In this document: positions 16,143 to 22,868 of the stretch, in pieces
Position numbering within the stretch: position 1 is the stretch's first letter
Layout: each line of letters begins with the position of its first letter
DNA from: Fervidobacterium pennivorans
GTDB taxonomy: Bacteria; Thermotogota; Thermotogae; Thermotogales; Fervidobacteriaceae
DNA: 64,000 nucleotides
Assembly (NCBI RefSeq): GCF_001644665.1
Contig: NZ_CP011393.1
Location: forward strand, 828,001-892,000
Direction: 5' to 3'
Made by a program: the position numbers and the translations under genes
Notes under the pieces: generated by a model
Databases searched by the model: none
What the model was told of the DNA's origin: nothing
Seen by the model: only the letters and a program-made list of their open reading frames with translations

Positions 16143-16829
16143 ATGGCGAATGTAACAGGTTTGATACCAGCAGTTGTAAATGCCTTTGCTGTTGTTCTTG
16201 GAAGTTCTATTGGTTTCTTCTTTAGGAAAGGCATATCGGAGAGGTACAAAAAAGTCTTGTTTATAGCTGTTGGTTTATCGACGATTGGAATAGGTTCAAA
16301 GATGATTCTAGGGGCAAATAATTTTCTAATAGTATTGTTTTCCATGGTTCTGGGTGGTGTGATTGGCGAATTTTTTAATATAGAAGGCAAGTTGAAAGCA
16401 ATTGGAGATAGTATCAAAGAAGGCGATTTTTCAACCGGATTTGTGACTTCTTCTCTGTTGTTCCTTGTAGGACCTATGACAATTGTTGGTTCCATAACCG
16501 CAGGTCTCAAAGGTGATGGCAGTCTTATTTACACAAAGTCACTACTTGATTTCGTCTCGTCTATTGTTCTTTCGTCAACATATGGACTCGGAGTAATGCT
16601 CTCTGCTGTCAGTGTGTTGGTAATTCAAGGTGGAATAACACTCTTTGCAGGATTATTGACCTTTTTGACAAATCCGATATATCTGAATGACCTTGTCGCG
16701 GTCGGTGGCTTGATGGTCTTTGGGATAGGTCTGAGGATACTTGAAATAAAAGATACAAAGGTAGGAAATTACTTGCCGGCGCTTTTGGTTTCTCCGATGC
16801 TTACGTTTCTAACAACGCTGTTTAAATAA
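16143..16829 (+). CDS. DUF554 membrane protein (YdfK/YqgA-like)
   Basis: A 228-residue integral membrane protein with about seven hydrophobic segments. The family signature is present: N-A-F-A-V-V-L-G-S-S-I-G near residue 12, L-G-G-V-I-G-E near 70, F-V-T-S-S-L-L-F-L-V-G-P-M-T-I-V-G-S near 95, and D-G-L/D-G-S. Function is unknown; the family is proposed to be a transporter. ATG at 16143 follows AGGGGGGA with 6 bases between; the frame is open back to 16119. A bidirectional terminator follows. Confidence 0.82.
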   Translation: MANVTGLIPAVVNAFAVVLGSSIGFFFRKGISERYKKVLFIAVGLSTIGIGSKMILGANNFLIVLFSMVLGGVIGEFFNIEGKLKAIGDSIKEGDFSTGFVTSSLLFLVGPMTIVGSITAGLKGDGSLIYTKSLLDFVSSIVLSSTYGLGVMLSAVSVLVIQGGITLFAGLLTFLTNPIYLNDLVAVGGLMVFGIGLRILEIKDTKVGNYLPALLVSPMLTFLTTLFK

Positions 16830-16847
16830 TGAGATATAACGAACAGC

Positions 16848-16872
16848 AAAGCCCCCTGAGAGAGGGGGCTTT
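16848..16872. terminator. Bidirectional intrinsic terminator between convergent genes
   Basis: AAAGCCCCCT (16848-16857) pairs with AGGGGGCTTT (16863-16872) around a five-base loop. It lies between the DUF554 stop and the superoxide reductase stop, which converge. A-rich and T-rich flanks are short on both sides. Confidence 0.75.
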
Positions 16873-16894
16873 AGCTTAACTTGTTTGAGAGCTA

Positions 16895-17251
16895 TTATTC
16901 TTCTACAACAACGTCTGCGAAACCTTCCCAAAGACCGTGTAGGTTACAGTAGGATAAGGCGATAAGCTTTGAAGTTTTCTCAAGTTTTATTTTGACTTTG
17001 ACGATTGGTTCTTCGAGCGTTGGTGAGAATTCGTATCTTCCAATTCTTAATATGTAAGGTGCGCCTTCTGGCATTGCATAAAGTTCTATCCAAGCAATGT
17101 GGTGCTCAACTGTGTTTGGATGCGGAATCTCTTTTCCCACAGATACTTCAACTTCGAACCATTCACCTTTCTTGACCTTGTCTGGAGCACAGATTACTGG
17201 AACGTGCTTTTCACCTTTAAAATCTCCGGATTTTACAAAATCGCCTATCAT
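16895..17251 (-). CDS. sorA: Superoxide reductase (neelaredoxin type)
   Basis: A 118-residue one-iron superoxide reductase that converts superoxide to peroxide in anaerobes. The iron ligands match: His16 in G-E-K-H-V-P, His44 and His50 in P-H-P-N-T-V-E-H-H, Cys102 and His105 in S-Y-C-N-L-H-G-L. Glu14 and Lys15, which guide superoxide, are also present. There is no N-terminal desulforedoxin domain. It lies downstream of rubrerythrin and perR on the same strand, forming an oxidative stress group; rubredoxin-like domains of the neighbour may donate electrons. Confidence 0.92.
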   Translation of the reverse strand: MIGDFVKSGDFKGEKHVPVICAPDKVKKGEWFEVEVSVGKEIPHPNTVEHHIAWIELYAMPEGAPYILRIGRYEFSPTLEEPIVKVKIKLEKTSKLIALSYCNLHGLWEGFADVVVEE

Positions 17252-17291
17252 TTTCTAACCCCCTTTCATGGATTGCTAAAGTGGTAAAGCT

Positions 17292-17795
17292 TTAAAATTC
17301 AACAAACGCTGACTTTGGAGCACCACATACTGGACACTTTTCTGGTGCTTCTTCTTCGGTTGTGTATCCACATACCGAACAAATGTAGATTTTTTCAGCT
17401 TCGTAGTCTTTTCCTGCGTTTACAAGCTCGAGCGCCTTCTTATACATTTCAGCGTGAATCTTTTCCGCTTCCAACGCATAATATGTGCTTATTTGTGCTT
17501 CTCTTTCTCCTTGCAATTTCGCCGTTTCGTTGTAAACAGGATACATTTCCTCTACTTCGAATGTTTCACCTGCAATACAGGACTGGATGTTGACAGGATT
17601 ATCCCCCAACTTTTTGAGCGCCTTAAAGTGGTTCCTTGCATGGACAAATTCTGCATAAGCAATAGCTTTGAAAAGTTTTGCTAATTTCTTAAGTCCGGAC
17701 TTTTCAGCTTCATCCGCGAAAATGAGATACTTCATGTGTGCCATAGATTCACCCGCAAAAGCATCTTCAAGGAACTTCTTCGTCATATCCCTCAT
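17292..17795 (-). CDS. rbr: Rubrerythrin
   Basis: A 167-residue rubrerythrin: an N-terminal four-helix diiron domain and a C-terminal rubredoxin-like FeS4 domain. Diiron ligands include Glu16 (F-A-G-E-S), E-F-V-H-A-R-N-H near residue 50, and E-A-E-K-I-H-A-E near 112. The rubredoxin cysteines are C-S-V-C-G and C-P-V-C-G near the end. It reduces hydrogen peroxide to water in the cytoplasm. ATG at 17795 follows GGGGAGGTG. A hairpin separates it from perR upstream, and sorA follows 40 bases after its stop. Confidence 0.93.
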   Translation of the reverse strand: MRDMTKKFLEDAFAGESMAHMKYLIFADEAEKSGLKKLAKLFKAIAYAEFVHARNHFKALKKLGDNPVNIQSCIAGETFEVEEMYPVYNETAKLQGEREAQISTYYALEAEKIHAEMYKKALELVNAGKDYEAEKIYICSVCGYTTEEEAPEKCPVCGAPKSAFVEF

Positions 17796-17824
17796 GTTCA
17801 CACCTCCCCTTGAGTGTTTTACAA

Positions 17825-17858
17825 AAGCTCATCTTTTCTTAAACCAAGAAAGATGAGC
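17825..17858 (-). terminator. Hairpin between perR and rubrerythrin, likely terminator or attenuator
   Basis: GCTCATCTTTTCTT (17827-17840) pairs with AAGAAAGATGAGC (17846-17858) with one bulged base. On the minus strand it is followed by TTTTGT, a short U-tract. It would end perR transcripts or reduce read-through into rbr. Confidence 0.6.
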
Positions 17859-17886
17859 AAAATTTTTTAAGAGAAATCCTACACCC

Positions 17887-18321
17887 TCAACGACCCAAAC
17901 AGTTTTTGCATACACCTACCAACGTAAGCTGTACATTTCGAACTTCATGCCCATCGACATTGGTAATACTTGGAAGTTCAACGTTAAGTTCAACATCGTA
18001 TATCTTCTTACATTGAGTGCAGTAGAAATGATGATGATTCTCCTTTGCAAAATCGTATCTTATAGCATCGGGAGTAATAATCACCTTAACTAATCCAGCA
18101 TCTGCCAGAGCTCTAAGGGTGTTGTACACAGTTGCCCTCGAAAGCACAGGTAGTCTTTGCTCTTTAACAAAATGCTCATAGATATCATCTGCCGAAGGAT
18201 GTGAGTAAGTCTTACTAAGGTATTCCAAAATCTCCACTCTATGAACAGTAGGTTTTACACCTTTTTCTTTTAACAACTCGCGTATCACACTTCTCGGGTC
18301 TTTCACGTTACTTTTTACCAT
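17887..18321 (-). CDS. perR: Fur-family regulator, PerR type
   Basis: A 144-residue Fur/PerR repressor. The winged helix contains S-R-A-T-V-Y-N-T-L-R-A-L near residue 60. The regulatory metal site region H-H-H-F-Y-C-T-Q-C lies near 90, and a structural zinc site is formed by C-T-Q-C and C-K-N-C. The neighbours rubrerythrin and superoxide reductase make a peroxide sensor the best reading, but Fur cannot be excluded by sequence alone. ATG at 18321 follows GGAGG (spacing 6). The frame stays open upstream to 18366 without a ribosome binding site. Confidence 0.85.
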   Translation of the reverse strand: MVKSNVKDPRSVIRELLKEKGVKPTVHRVEILEYLSKTYSHPSADDIYEHFVKEQRLPVLSRATVYNTLRALADAGLVKVIITPDAIRYDFAKENHHHFYCTQCKKIYDVELNVELPSITNVDGHEVRNVQLTLVGVCKNCLGR

Positions 18322-18341
18322 TTCGCCGCCTCCTTGAACTT

Positions 18342-18359
18342 TTGTATAACCTTTTACAA
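18342..18359. promoter_or_regulatory. Candidate autoregulatory operator of perR
   Basis: TTGTATAACCTTTTACAA reads as an imperfect palindrome, TTGTA-n-AA-nn-TT-n-TACAA, with 14 of 18 positions symmetrical. It lies just downstream of the perR promoter start point and upstream of the ribosome binding site, where a Fur-family repressor would act. Confidence 0.5.
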
Positions 18360-18370
18360 TGTCCAAGTTT

Positions 18371-18400
18371 ATTATACCATAAATTTATCAAAGATTTCAA
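18371..18400 (-). promoter_or_regulatory. Promoter of perR
   Basis: On the minus strand TTGAAA (18400-18395) and TATAAT (18376-18371) are separated by 18 bases. The transcript would start near 18364, 43 bases before the perR ATG. Confidence 0.65.
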
Positions 18401-18461
18401 GAGTGCCTTTTTGTTATTCTTTAGTGAACTTTTTAAGAATTTAAGAGTTTTACTTTTGTAC

Positions 18462-18509
18462 TTGACAAATCTAGAATGTTATGATACCCTATACTTAGTC
18501 TGACCTAAG
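18462..18509 (+). promoter_or_regulatory. cysE-cysK promoter with inverted repeat
   Basis: TTGACA (18462-18467) is a perfect -35; 17 bases on is TACCCT (18485-18490), a weak -10. Right after it, ACTTAG and CTAAGT form an inverted repeat around six bases (about 18492-18509), placed over the likely start point, suggesting an operator that controls cysteine synthesis. Confidence 0.5.
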
Positions 18510-18556
18510 TGAATAAATTTGCATGAATGGAGAGTGATTGTGATGGGGTGCATCTT

Positions 18557-19225
18557 TTGGTAGATTTCAGAAAAATCAAAAAGCTCATAGCAGAGCTAAT
18601 TAACGCGAGTAAGGCTATTAAGATTGACAAAGAATACTTAAGACGTTTAGACCCCTCTTTCGAAAGCTCCTACCAATATCTTTTCCACGCTGGTTTCAGG
18701 TCGTTAAGGCTTTACAGAATATCGCATGCGTTCTACGTGTCGGATTTCAAATTCTTAGCCTATCTAATATACCATATCAATCGAATATTGTACACTGTTG
18801 ATATTCACCCAGCTGCCGTGCTGGAACCAGGGGTTGTAATAGATCATGGTGCGGGTCTTGTTATTGGTTCAACAGCGGTAGTCGGTAGTGGTACAGTACT
18901 GTATCACGGTGTTACTCTTGGTGCAAAATACATAACCAAAGGGAAGCGTCACCCAACTGTTGGGAGGAATGTGATTATCGGAGCTGGCGCAAAAGTACTT
19001 GGACCAGTATATATAGGTGATAACGCCAAGATAGGCGCGAACAGTGTTGTTATCTCTGATGTTTCAAAAGGAGCAACAGCTGTTGGAATTCCTGCACGTA
19101 TTGTTTTTAAGAATAACACAGAAAGCCCGAAATCTCATCTATTTCATTCCACAATAGACAAAAACGATGGGGGTGATGAACTTTGTCACAAAAAGGAAAA
19201 CAACCTAAAGAAGGTTCTGATGTGA
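18557..19225 (+). CDS. cysE: Serine O-acetyltransferase
   Basis: The 222-residue protein is a serine acetyltransferase of the left-handed beta-helix (hexapeptide repeat) type that makes O-acetylserine for cysteine synthesis. Motifs: the helical domain with F-H-A-G-F-R-S-L-R-L-Y-R-I-S-H, then D-I-H-P-A-A, I-D-H-G-A-G-L-V-I-G near residue 95, Y-H-G-V-T-L-G, R-H-P-T-V-G and G-A-G-A-K-V-L-G-P-V-Y-I-G. TTG at 18557 has GGGGTG 6 bases before it; ATG at 18527 in the same frame has none. Its 3' end overlaps cysK by 43 bases, so the two are translationally coupled. Confidence 0.88.
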   Translation: MVDFRKIKKLIAELINASKAIKIDKEYLRRLDPSFESSYQYLFHAGFRSLRLYRISHAFYVSDFKFLAYLIYHINRILYTVDIHPAAVLEPGVVIDHGAGLVIGSTAVVGSGTVLYHGVTLGAKYITKGKRHPTVGRNVIIGAGAKVLGPVYIGDNAKIGANSVVISDVSKGATAVGIPARIVFKNNTESPKSHLFHSTIDKNDGGDELCHKKENNLKKVLM

Positions 19226-20136
19226 TGGACCAAGATTTCAACAATCAGCTACCGTCTCAATATGTCCGTATGTTTCGAAATATAATCGTCGGAAAGACTC
19301 CTCTTATTTATCTGGAGAAATACTCTATTTACGCTAAGGTTGAGCGAAACAACCTTACAGGTAGCGTTAAGGATAGACCTGTCTACTTTATGATTTTGAA
19401 AGCTTTAAAAGACGGATTAATAAATCCCAATACTATCATCGTCGAGCCGACAAGCGGTAACACGGGAATTGCGCTAGCATGGATAGGTGCGAAGCTGGGT
19501 CTAAAAACAATCCTTACAATGCCAGAAACCGTTTCTGTCGAACGACGTCAGATATTGACAAGTTTAGGTGCAGACGTAATCCTTACCGAAAACATGTCGA
19601 AGGCGGTAGAAAAAGCGCTTGAGATTGTTTCAACAAAATCCGCGTTCATGCCAAATCAATTTGAGAATCCTGAAAATGTAAATGCACATTTTGTGACAAC
19701 CGGACCAGAGTTGTTGAGCCAAATGGATTATCAGTTGGATGCCTTTGTCGCAGGTATCGGAACTGGAGGAACAATAACCGGGGTTGGGAAGTTTCTAAAA
19801 AACTTTTGTTCAGAAATCAAAATAATAGGTGCAGAACCTTTACAATCACCTGTTATAACTGGAGGAATACCAGGTAAACACAGAATCCAAGGCATCGGTG
19901 CTGGATTCGTACCCAAAATCTTGGATTTACAGGTGGTAGATGAAGTTATTCAAGTAGATGACGAAGAAGCTATAAGATGGACTTCTAAGCTTTGGAAGGA
20001 AGGGATATTCGTAGGAATATCGTCCGCTGCTAACCTAATCGCAAGTATATTAGTTAAAGAAAAGTATGGCTTACAGCGTGTTGCAACCGTTTTTCCAGAC
20101 GATGGCTCGAAGTATATTTCGGTTCTCTCTAGGTAG
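19183..20136 (+). CDS. cysK: Cysteine synthase (O-acetylserine sulfhydrylase)
   Basis: A 317-residue PLP enzyme of the beta family that makes cysteine from O-acetylserine and sulfide. The PLP lysine lies in N-L-T-G-S-V-K-D-R near residue 63, the substrate loop P-T-S-G-N-T-G near 92, and the phosphate-binding G-I-G-T-G-G-T-I-T-G near 192. TTG at 19183 has GGGGGTG 7 bases upstream; ATG at 19225 is an alternative with a weak site. It overlaps cysE and shares its promoter. Confidence 0.92.
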   Translation: MSQKGKQPKEGSDVMDQDFNNQLPSQYVRMFRNIIVGKTPLIYLEKYSIYAKVERNNLTGSVKDRPVYFMILKALKDGLINPNTIIVEPTSGNTGIALAWIGAKLGLKTILTMPETVSVERRQILTSLGADVILTENMSKAVEKALEIVSTKSAFMPNQFENPENVNAHFVTTGPELLSQMDYQLDAFVAGIGTGGTITGVGKFLKNFCSEIKIIGAEPLQSPVITGGIPGKHRIQGIGAGFVPKILDLQVVDEVIQVDDEEAIRWTSKLWKEGIFVGISSAANLIASILVKEKYGLQRVATVFPDDGSKYISVLSR

Positions 20137-20144
20137 AAAGTAAT

Positions 20145-20229
20145 AAAAAAAATAAACGTGTGCACGCCTGTGGCGTGCACACATAACGTATAGAGACAGC
20201 TCCCACCTATCCCCAGTACCCCCATTACT
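20145..20229 (-). ncRNA. Candidate small RNA with its own promoter and terminator
   Basis: No gene covers this region, yet the minus strand has a consensus promoter (next entry) and, about 45 bases after the predicted start, a 11-bp perfect hairpin GTGTGCACGCC / GGCGTGCACAC (20159-20169 and 20173-20183) with a three-base loop, followed by GTTTATTTTTTTT. The implied RNA is about 85 bases and roughly 56% GC in the 72 bases before the U-tract, far above its surroundings. Its 5' half has G-runs of 5, 4, 2 and 3 bases within 24 bases. No open reading frame of note is inside. I do not recognise it as 6S, SRP, tmRNA or a tRNA. Confidence 0.6.
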
Positions 20230-20235
20230 GCACAT

Positions 20236-20265
20236 AGTATACCACTTCTTAGGAAGTAATGTCAA
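20236..20265 (-). promoter_or_regulatory. Promoter of the candidate small RNA
   Basis: On the minus strand TTGACA (20265-20260) and TATACT (20241-20236) are separated by 18 bases, a near-consensus sigma-A type promoter with no coding gene downstream. Confidence 0.65.
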
Positions 20266-20383
20266 ATTTCGGGAAAGTTTTTTCAAAAAAAGTTCGCTTG
20301 TCCGCATAAATAAATACTTTGGACAACTTTTGGTATCTGTCTACGAAGGTGTATATCAAAGATTGGACTTGTGCAAAAAGAAT

Positions 20384-20412
20384 TTGCTTTTTTAATAATT
20401 TTGTGGTAAAAT
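20384..20412 (+). promoter_or_regulatory. Promoter of spoVS
   Basis: TTGCTT (20384-20389), a 17-base spacer and TAAAAT (20407-20412). The ribosome binding site AAGGAGG lies about 50 bases downstream. Confidence 0.55.
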
Positions 20413-20475
20413 ATAACCAAACTTAGTAACATATAAGCCGATTCTAATCTCTGCAGAATAAGGAGGATAGGCATT

Positions 20476-20742
20476 ATGGAGATTTTGAAGGTCAGCTCAA
20501 AGTCAAGTCCAAACAAAGTTGCGGGTGCTATTGTGGGTTCTCTCAAGAAGAACGAAAAGGTGGAAATTCAAGCTATTGGTGCTGGTGCAGTTAACCAAGC
20601 ATCAAAATCTTTGGCCGTTGCTAGGAGGTTTTTGGAACAAGAAGGATTAGACCTCTACGTTGTCCCAGCGTTCATCGAAATTCAAATTGGTAATGAAACA
20701 AGAACCGGCATATCTTTCAAAGTTTACCTTCAAAAGAAGTGA
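20476..20742 (+). CDS. spoVS: SpoVS-family protein
   Basis: An 88-residue protein of the SpoVS family, small alpha/beta proteins structurally related to Alba. Signature stretches are L-K-V-S-S-K-S-S-P-N-K-V-A-G-A-I, E-I-Q-A-I-G-A-G-A-V-N-Q-A and V-P-A-F-I-E-I. In Bacillus it affects sporulation; in non-sporulating Thermotogales its role is unknown but nucleic-acid binding is plausible. AAGGAGGATAGG precedes the ATG. It has its own promoter. Confidence 0.93.
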   Translation: MEILKVSSKSSPNKVAGAIVGSLKKNEKVEIQAIGAGAVNQASKSLAVARRFLEQEGLDLYVVPAFIEIQIGNETRTGISFKVYLQKK

Positions 20743-20785
20743 GTTTAAGAAAAGAGTTTATGAAACTGAAAGAATTTGATGGAAG

Positions 20786-21049
20786 ATGGAGGAGCGTTTG
20801 GAAGAACTGAAAGCTATTGCAAGAGCTTGCATTACAGACGAAAGGATTTATGAGATAGTCTATTCAATATCGCAAATGTCGCAGGAAGATTTGCAACAAT
20901 TTCGAAGCAAAGTAGTTAGTTATTTTATGACAAAAAACTCACCAGAAGATATGGAAGCTTACAAGTTCTACAAAATCATATTAGAAGACCAAAATGCAAG
21001 GAAGGTTATGGAATTTTACCAAGAAATTAAAAAGGAAAGTGAACGATAG
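20786..21049 (+). CDS. Uncharacterised helical protein
   Basis: An 87-residue highly charged, entirely helical-looking protein (E-E-R-L-E-E-L-K-A-I-A-R-A-C at the start, E-I-K-K-E-S-E-R at the end). I do not recognise it. Either ATG 20786 or TTG 20798 could be the start; GGAGG fits the TTG better (5 bases). It follows spoVS by 43 bases and is closed by a terminator, so the two probably form an operon. Confidence 0.7.
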   Translation: MEERLEELKAIARACITDERIYEIVYSISQMSQEDLQQFRSKVVSYFMTKNSPEDMEAYKFYKIILEDQNARKVMEFYQEIKKESER

Positions 21050-21057
21050 TTTTAATT

Positions 21058-21081
21058 AGGTGCCGTTGTGGCACCTTTTTT
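21058..21081 (+). terminator. Intrinsic terminator after the spoVS operon
   Basis: AGGTGCC (21058-21064) pairs with GGCACCT (21070-21076) around GTTGT, and six T follow. Confidence 0.85.
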
Positions 21082-21114
21082 AAATGTAAAGCAAACTAGA
21101 AAGAGGTGAAGATT

Positions 21115-22035
21115 TTGAAAGTCGGTGGTCAAGCGGTAATTGACGGTGTTTTAATGATGGGGAAAAAGATAGTTGTAGCTGTTAGAAAGCAGTCAGGAGA
21201 GATAGAGGTTCGTGAACTTGGAATTCCAGGTGTCAGTCAAAAATGGATGAGGATACCATTTATACGTGGGTTTATAAGCCTGTACTACTCTCTTTACTTT
21301 GGGATGAAAGCATTGAATCTCAGTGCCGAAATCTCCACAGATGAAAAGATGAAGAAAAGCGAATCTTTCTTCTCGATTCTTATTGCTGTTGTTTTGGCTG
21401 TAGGCTTGTTTATTGTCTTTCCTGCTTATTTAACAAAATGGTTAGGGTTTAAAGATAACGAATTTCTCTTTTCTTTGGTGGATGGTTTAATAAGGTTGGG
21501 TCTTTTCCTATCGTATGTGTTTTTCATATCACTCTTTGAGGATGTTAAAAGCGTATTCAGATACCATGGTGCTGAGCATAAGGCAGTTCATACATACGAA
21601 CACAACGAGGAATTGACCGTCGAAAACGCAAGAAAATACTCAACGATACATCCAAGATGTGGAACGAATTTTGTTATGATTTTCTTAATAATTGCTATTT
21701 TAGTGCACAGTTTATACGGTCTTCTCGGAGTTACAATGTTAGGACGCATCATTTTCAGAATCTTCGCAATACCGGTAGTTGCAGGAATTTCTTACGAGTT
21801 GTTGAGACTTTTTGACAAATATCCAAAAATCCGATTTTTGGCACTTCCTGGTATGATACTACAAAAACTTACTACCGCTGAACCAGATGATTCACAATTA
21901 GAAGTTGCTCTTGTCTCTCTCCGGCACGCCATTGGAGCCGTTGATACTGCTGTTGTTTTTGATAATAATGAGCTGAAAGAAAAAAATCAACAAACTGAGA
22001 CCGATATATACGAACAACCCGAATTCCTTGGTTGA
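21115..22035 (+). CDS. DUF1385 membrane protein (YqhQ-like)
   Basis: A 306-residue protein with the DUF1385 hallmarks: G-G-Q-A-V-I-D-G-V-L-M-M near the N-terminus, I-R-G near residue 57, the R-Y-H-G-A-E-H-K-A-V-H-T-Y-E motif near 155, and H-P-R-C-G-T-N-F near 182, with three or four hydrophobic segments around residues 85-140 and 190-240. Function is not established. TTG at 21115 has GAGGTG 6 bases upstream; GTG at 21106 overlaps that site. Its last 138 bases overlap, tail to tail, the convergent glycosyltransferase gene. Confidence 0.85.
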   Translation: MKVGGQAVIDGVLMMGKKIVVAVRKQSGEIEVRELGIPGVSQKWMRIPFIRGFISLYYSLYFGMKALNLSAEISTDEKMKKSESFFSILIAVVLAVGLFIVFPAYLTKWLGFKDNEFLFSLVDGLIRLGLFLSYVFFISLFEDVKSVFRYHGAEHKAVHTYEHNEELTVENARKYSTIHPRCGTNFVMIFLIIAILVHSLYGLLGVTMLGRIIFRIFAIPVVAGISYELLRLFDKYPKIRFLALPGMILQKLTTAEPDDSQLEVALVSLRHAIGAVDTAVVFDNNELKEKNQQTETDIYEQPEFLG

Positions 22036-22830
22036 TAACAAAACAAAACCTATGACCAATGAGTACGCAAGAATCAAAAAGAACGTATTGCCAAAGACTT
22101 TGGTTCCTAGGTGATGCAAGTGAAATCTGTCTGGTTTAAATGGATTCTTTTTCAAAAGTAGCCTCCTCAGAAATGAGGAGGCTACTTCATACATAGGATA
22201 GCCAAAAAATACCAGAGCCTTGGTAAGTTCCCTGGGGACTTGTTCATCAGAGATGAGTAAATAAGCAATTAAAAATGCACCGGAATCACCCATGAACAAT
22301 TTGTTGAACACGTTAAAGAGAAACAAAACAAAGAGCACCGGCAAGTACACATAATTCTGCGTGAATGTAAAGTAAATTATTGCCAGTCCTACAAGAAGTC
22401 CGTTAATTCCATCCACAAGGTTGAAGGCATTCAGTAGTGTTATGAAAAAAATAAGTGTCAAAACCACGTCGAGCTTCATATTGTTTGTAAATACAAAATT
22501 GTATGAGTTGATAAAAAACAAACCCGCGAAGAATTGCAAAAGTAACTTCGTGTAATAACGCAGTTCTACCAAATCATCAATCAGACCTATAATGAATACA
22601 ATATAAAGCGGCAGTTCTTTTTTTATATCTGTGAACTGCTGGTTAGATTTTAAGTACAATGTGTAAATAAAGAGAACTACACCACCAACGAGAGGAACTG
22701 GTTCTCTATGCTCTTTCCTCTCCGATGGATGGTCAAGAAGTATACCAAATTTCTTGCAACATGCGACCAAGAATGAAGAGAGCAAAACACTAAAAATAAT
22801 TCCCAACGCGTAGTGATTCATATAATGCAA
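21898..22830 (-). CDS. UDP-GlcNAc:undecaprenyl-phosphate GlcNAc-1-phosphate transferase-like protein (WecA/TagO type)
   Basis: A membrane glycosyltransferase of the MraY/WecA family, about 310 residues with around ten hydrophobic segments. Family motifs: D-H-P-S-E-R-K-E-H near residue 30, G-L-I-D-D-L near 82, N-A-F-N-L-V-D-G-I-N-G near 133, F-M-G-D-S-G-A near 178, and the C-terminal histidine loop P-D-R-F-H-L-H-H-L-G near 235, typical of WecA/TagO rather than MraY. It would load GlcNAc-P on undecaprenyl phosphate for an envelope polymer. TTG 22830 has GGGGG 9 to 10 bases before it; ATG 22821 is the alternative. It sits after mraY and overlaps the convergent DUF1385 gene. Confidence 0.82.
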   Translation of the reverse strand: MHYMNHYALGIIFSVLLSSFLVACCKKFGILLDHPSERKEHREPVPLVGGVVLFIYTLYLKSNQQFTDIKKELPLYIVFIIGLIDDLVELRYYTKLLLQFFAGLFFINSYNFVFTNNMKLDVVLTLIFFITLLNAFNLVDGINGLLVGLAIIYFTFTQNYVYLPVLFVLFLFNVFNKLFMGDSGAFLIAYLLISDEQVPRELTKALVFFGYPMYEVASSFLRRLLLKKNPFKPDRFHLHHLGTKVFGNTFFLILAYSLVIGFVLLSTKEFGLFVYIGLSLLIFFFQLIIIKNNSSINGSNGVPERDKSNF

Positions 22831-22868
22831 GTGATAAAAACCCCCGTTGTTAAAGGATTTTGATAATT

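Noticed and set aside
18490-18556. Possible T-box or S-box leader before cysE
   Set aside because: The leader is only about 60 bases, too short for either riboswitch, and has no specifier, T-box or SAM-core motif.
20071-20546. Minus-strand frames across the cysK-spoVS gap
   Set aside because: They run through the promoter and hairpin of the candidate small RNA and through spoVS antisense; no ribosome binding sites. A non-coding RNA explains the locus better.
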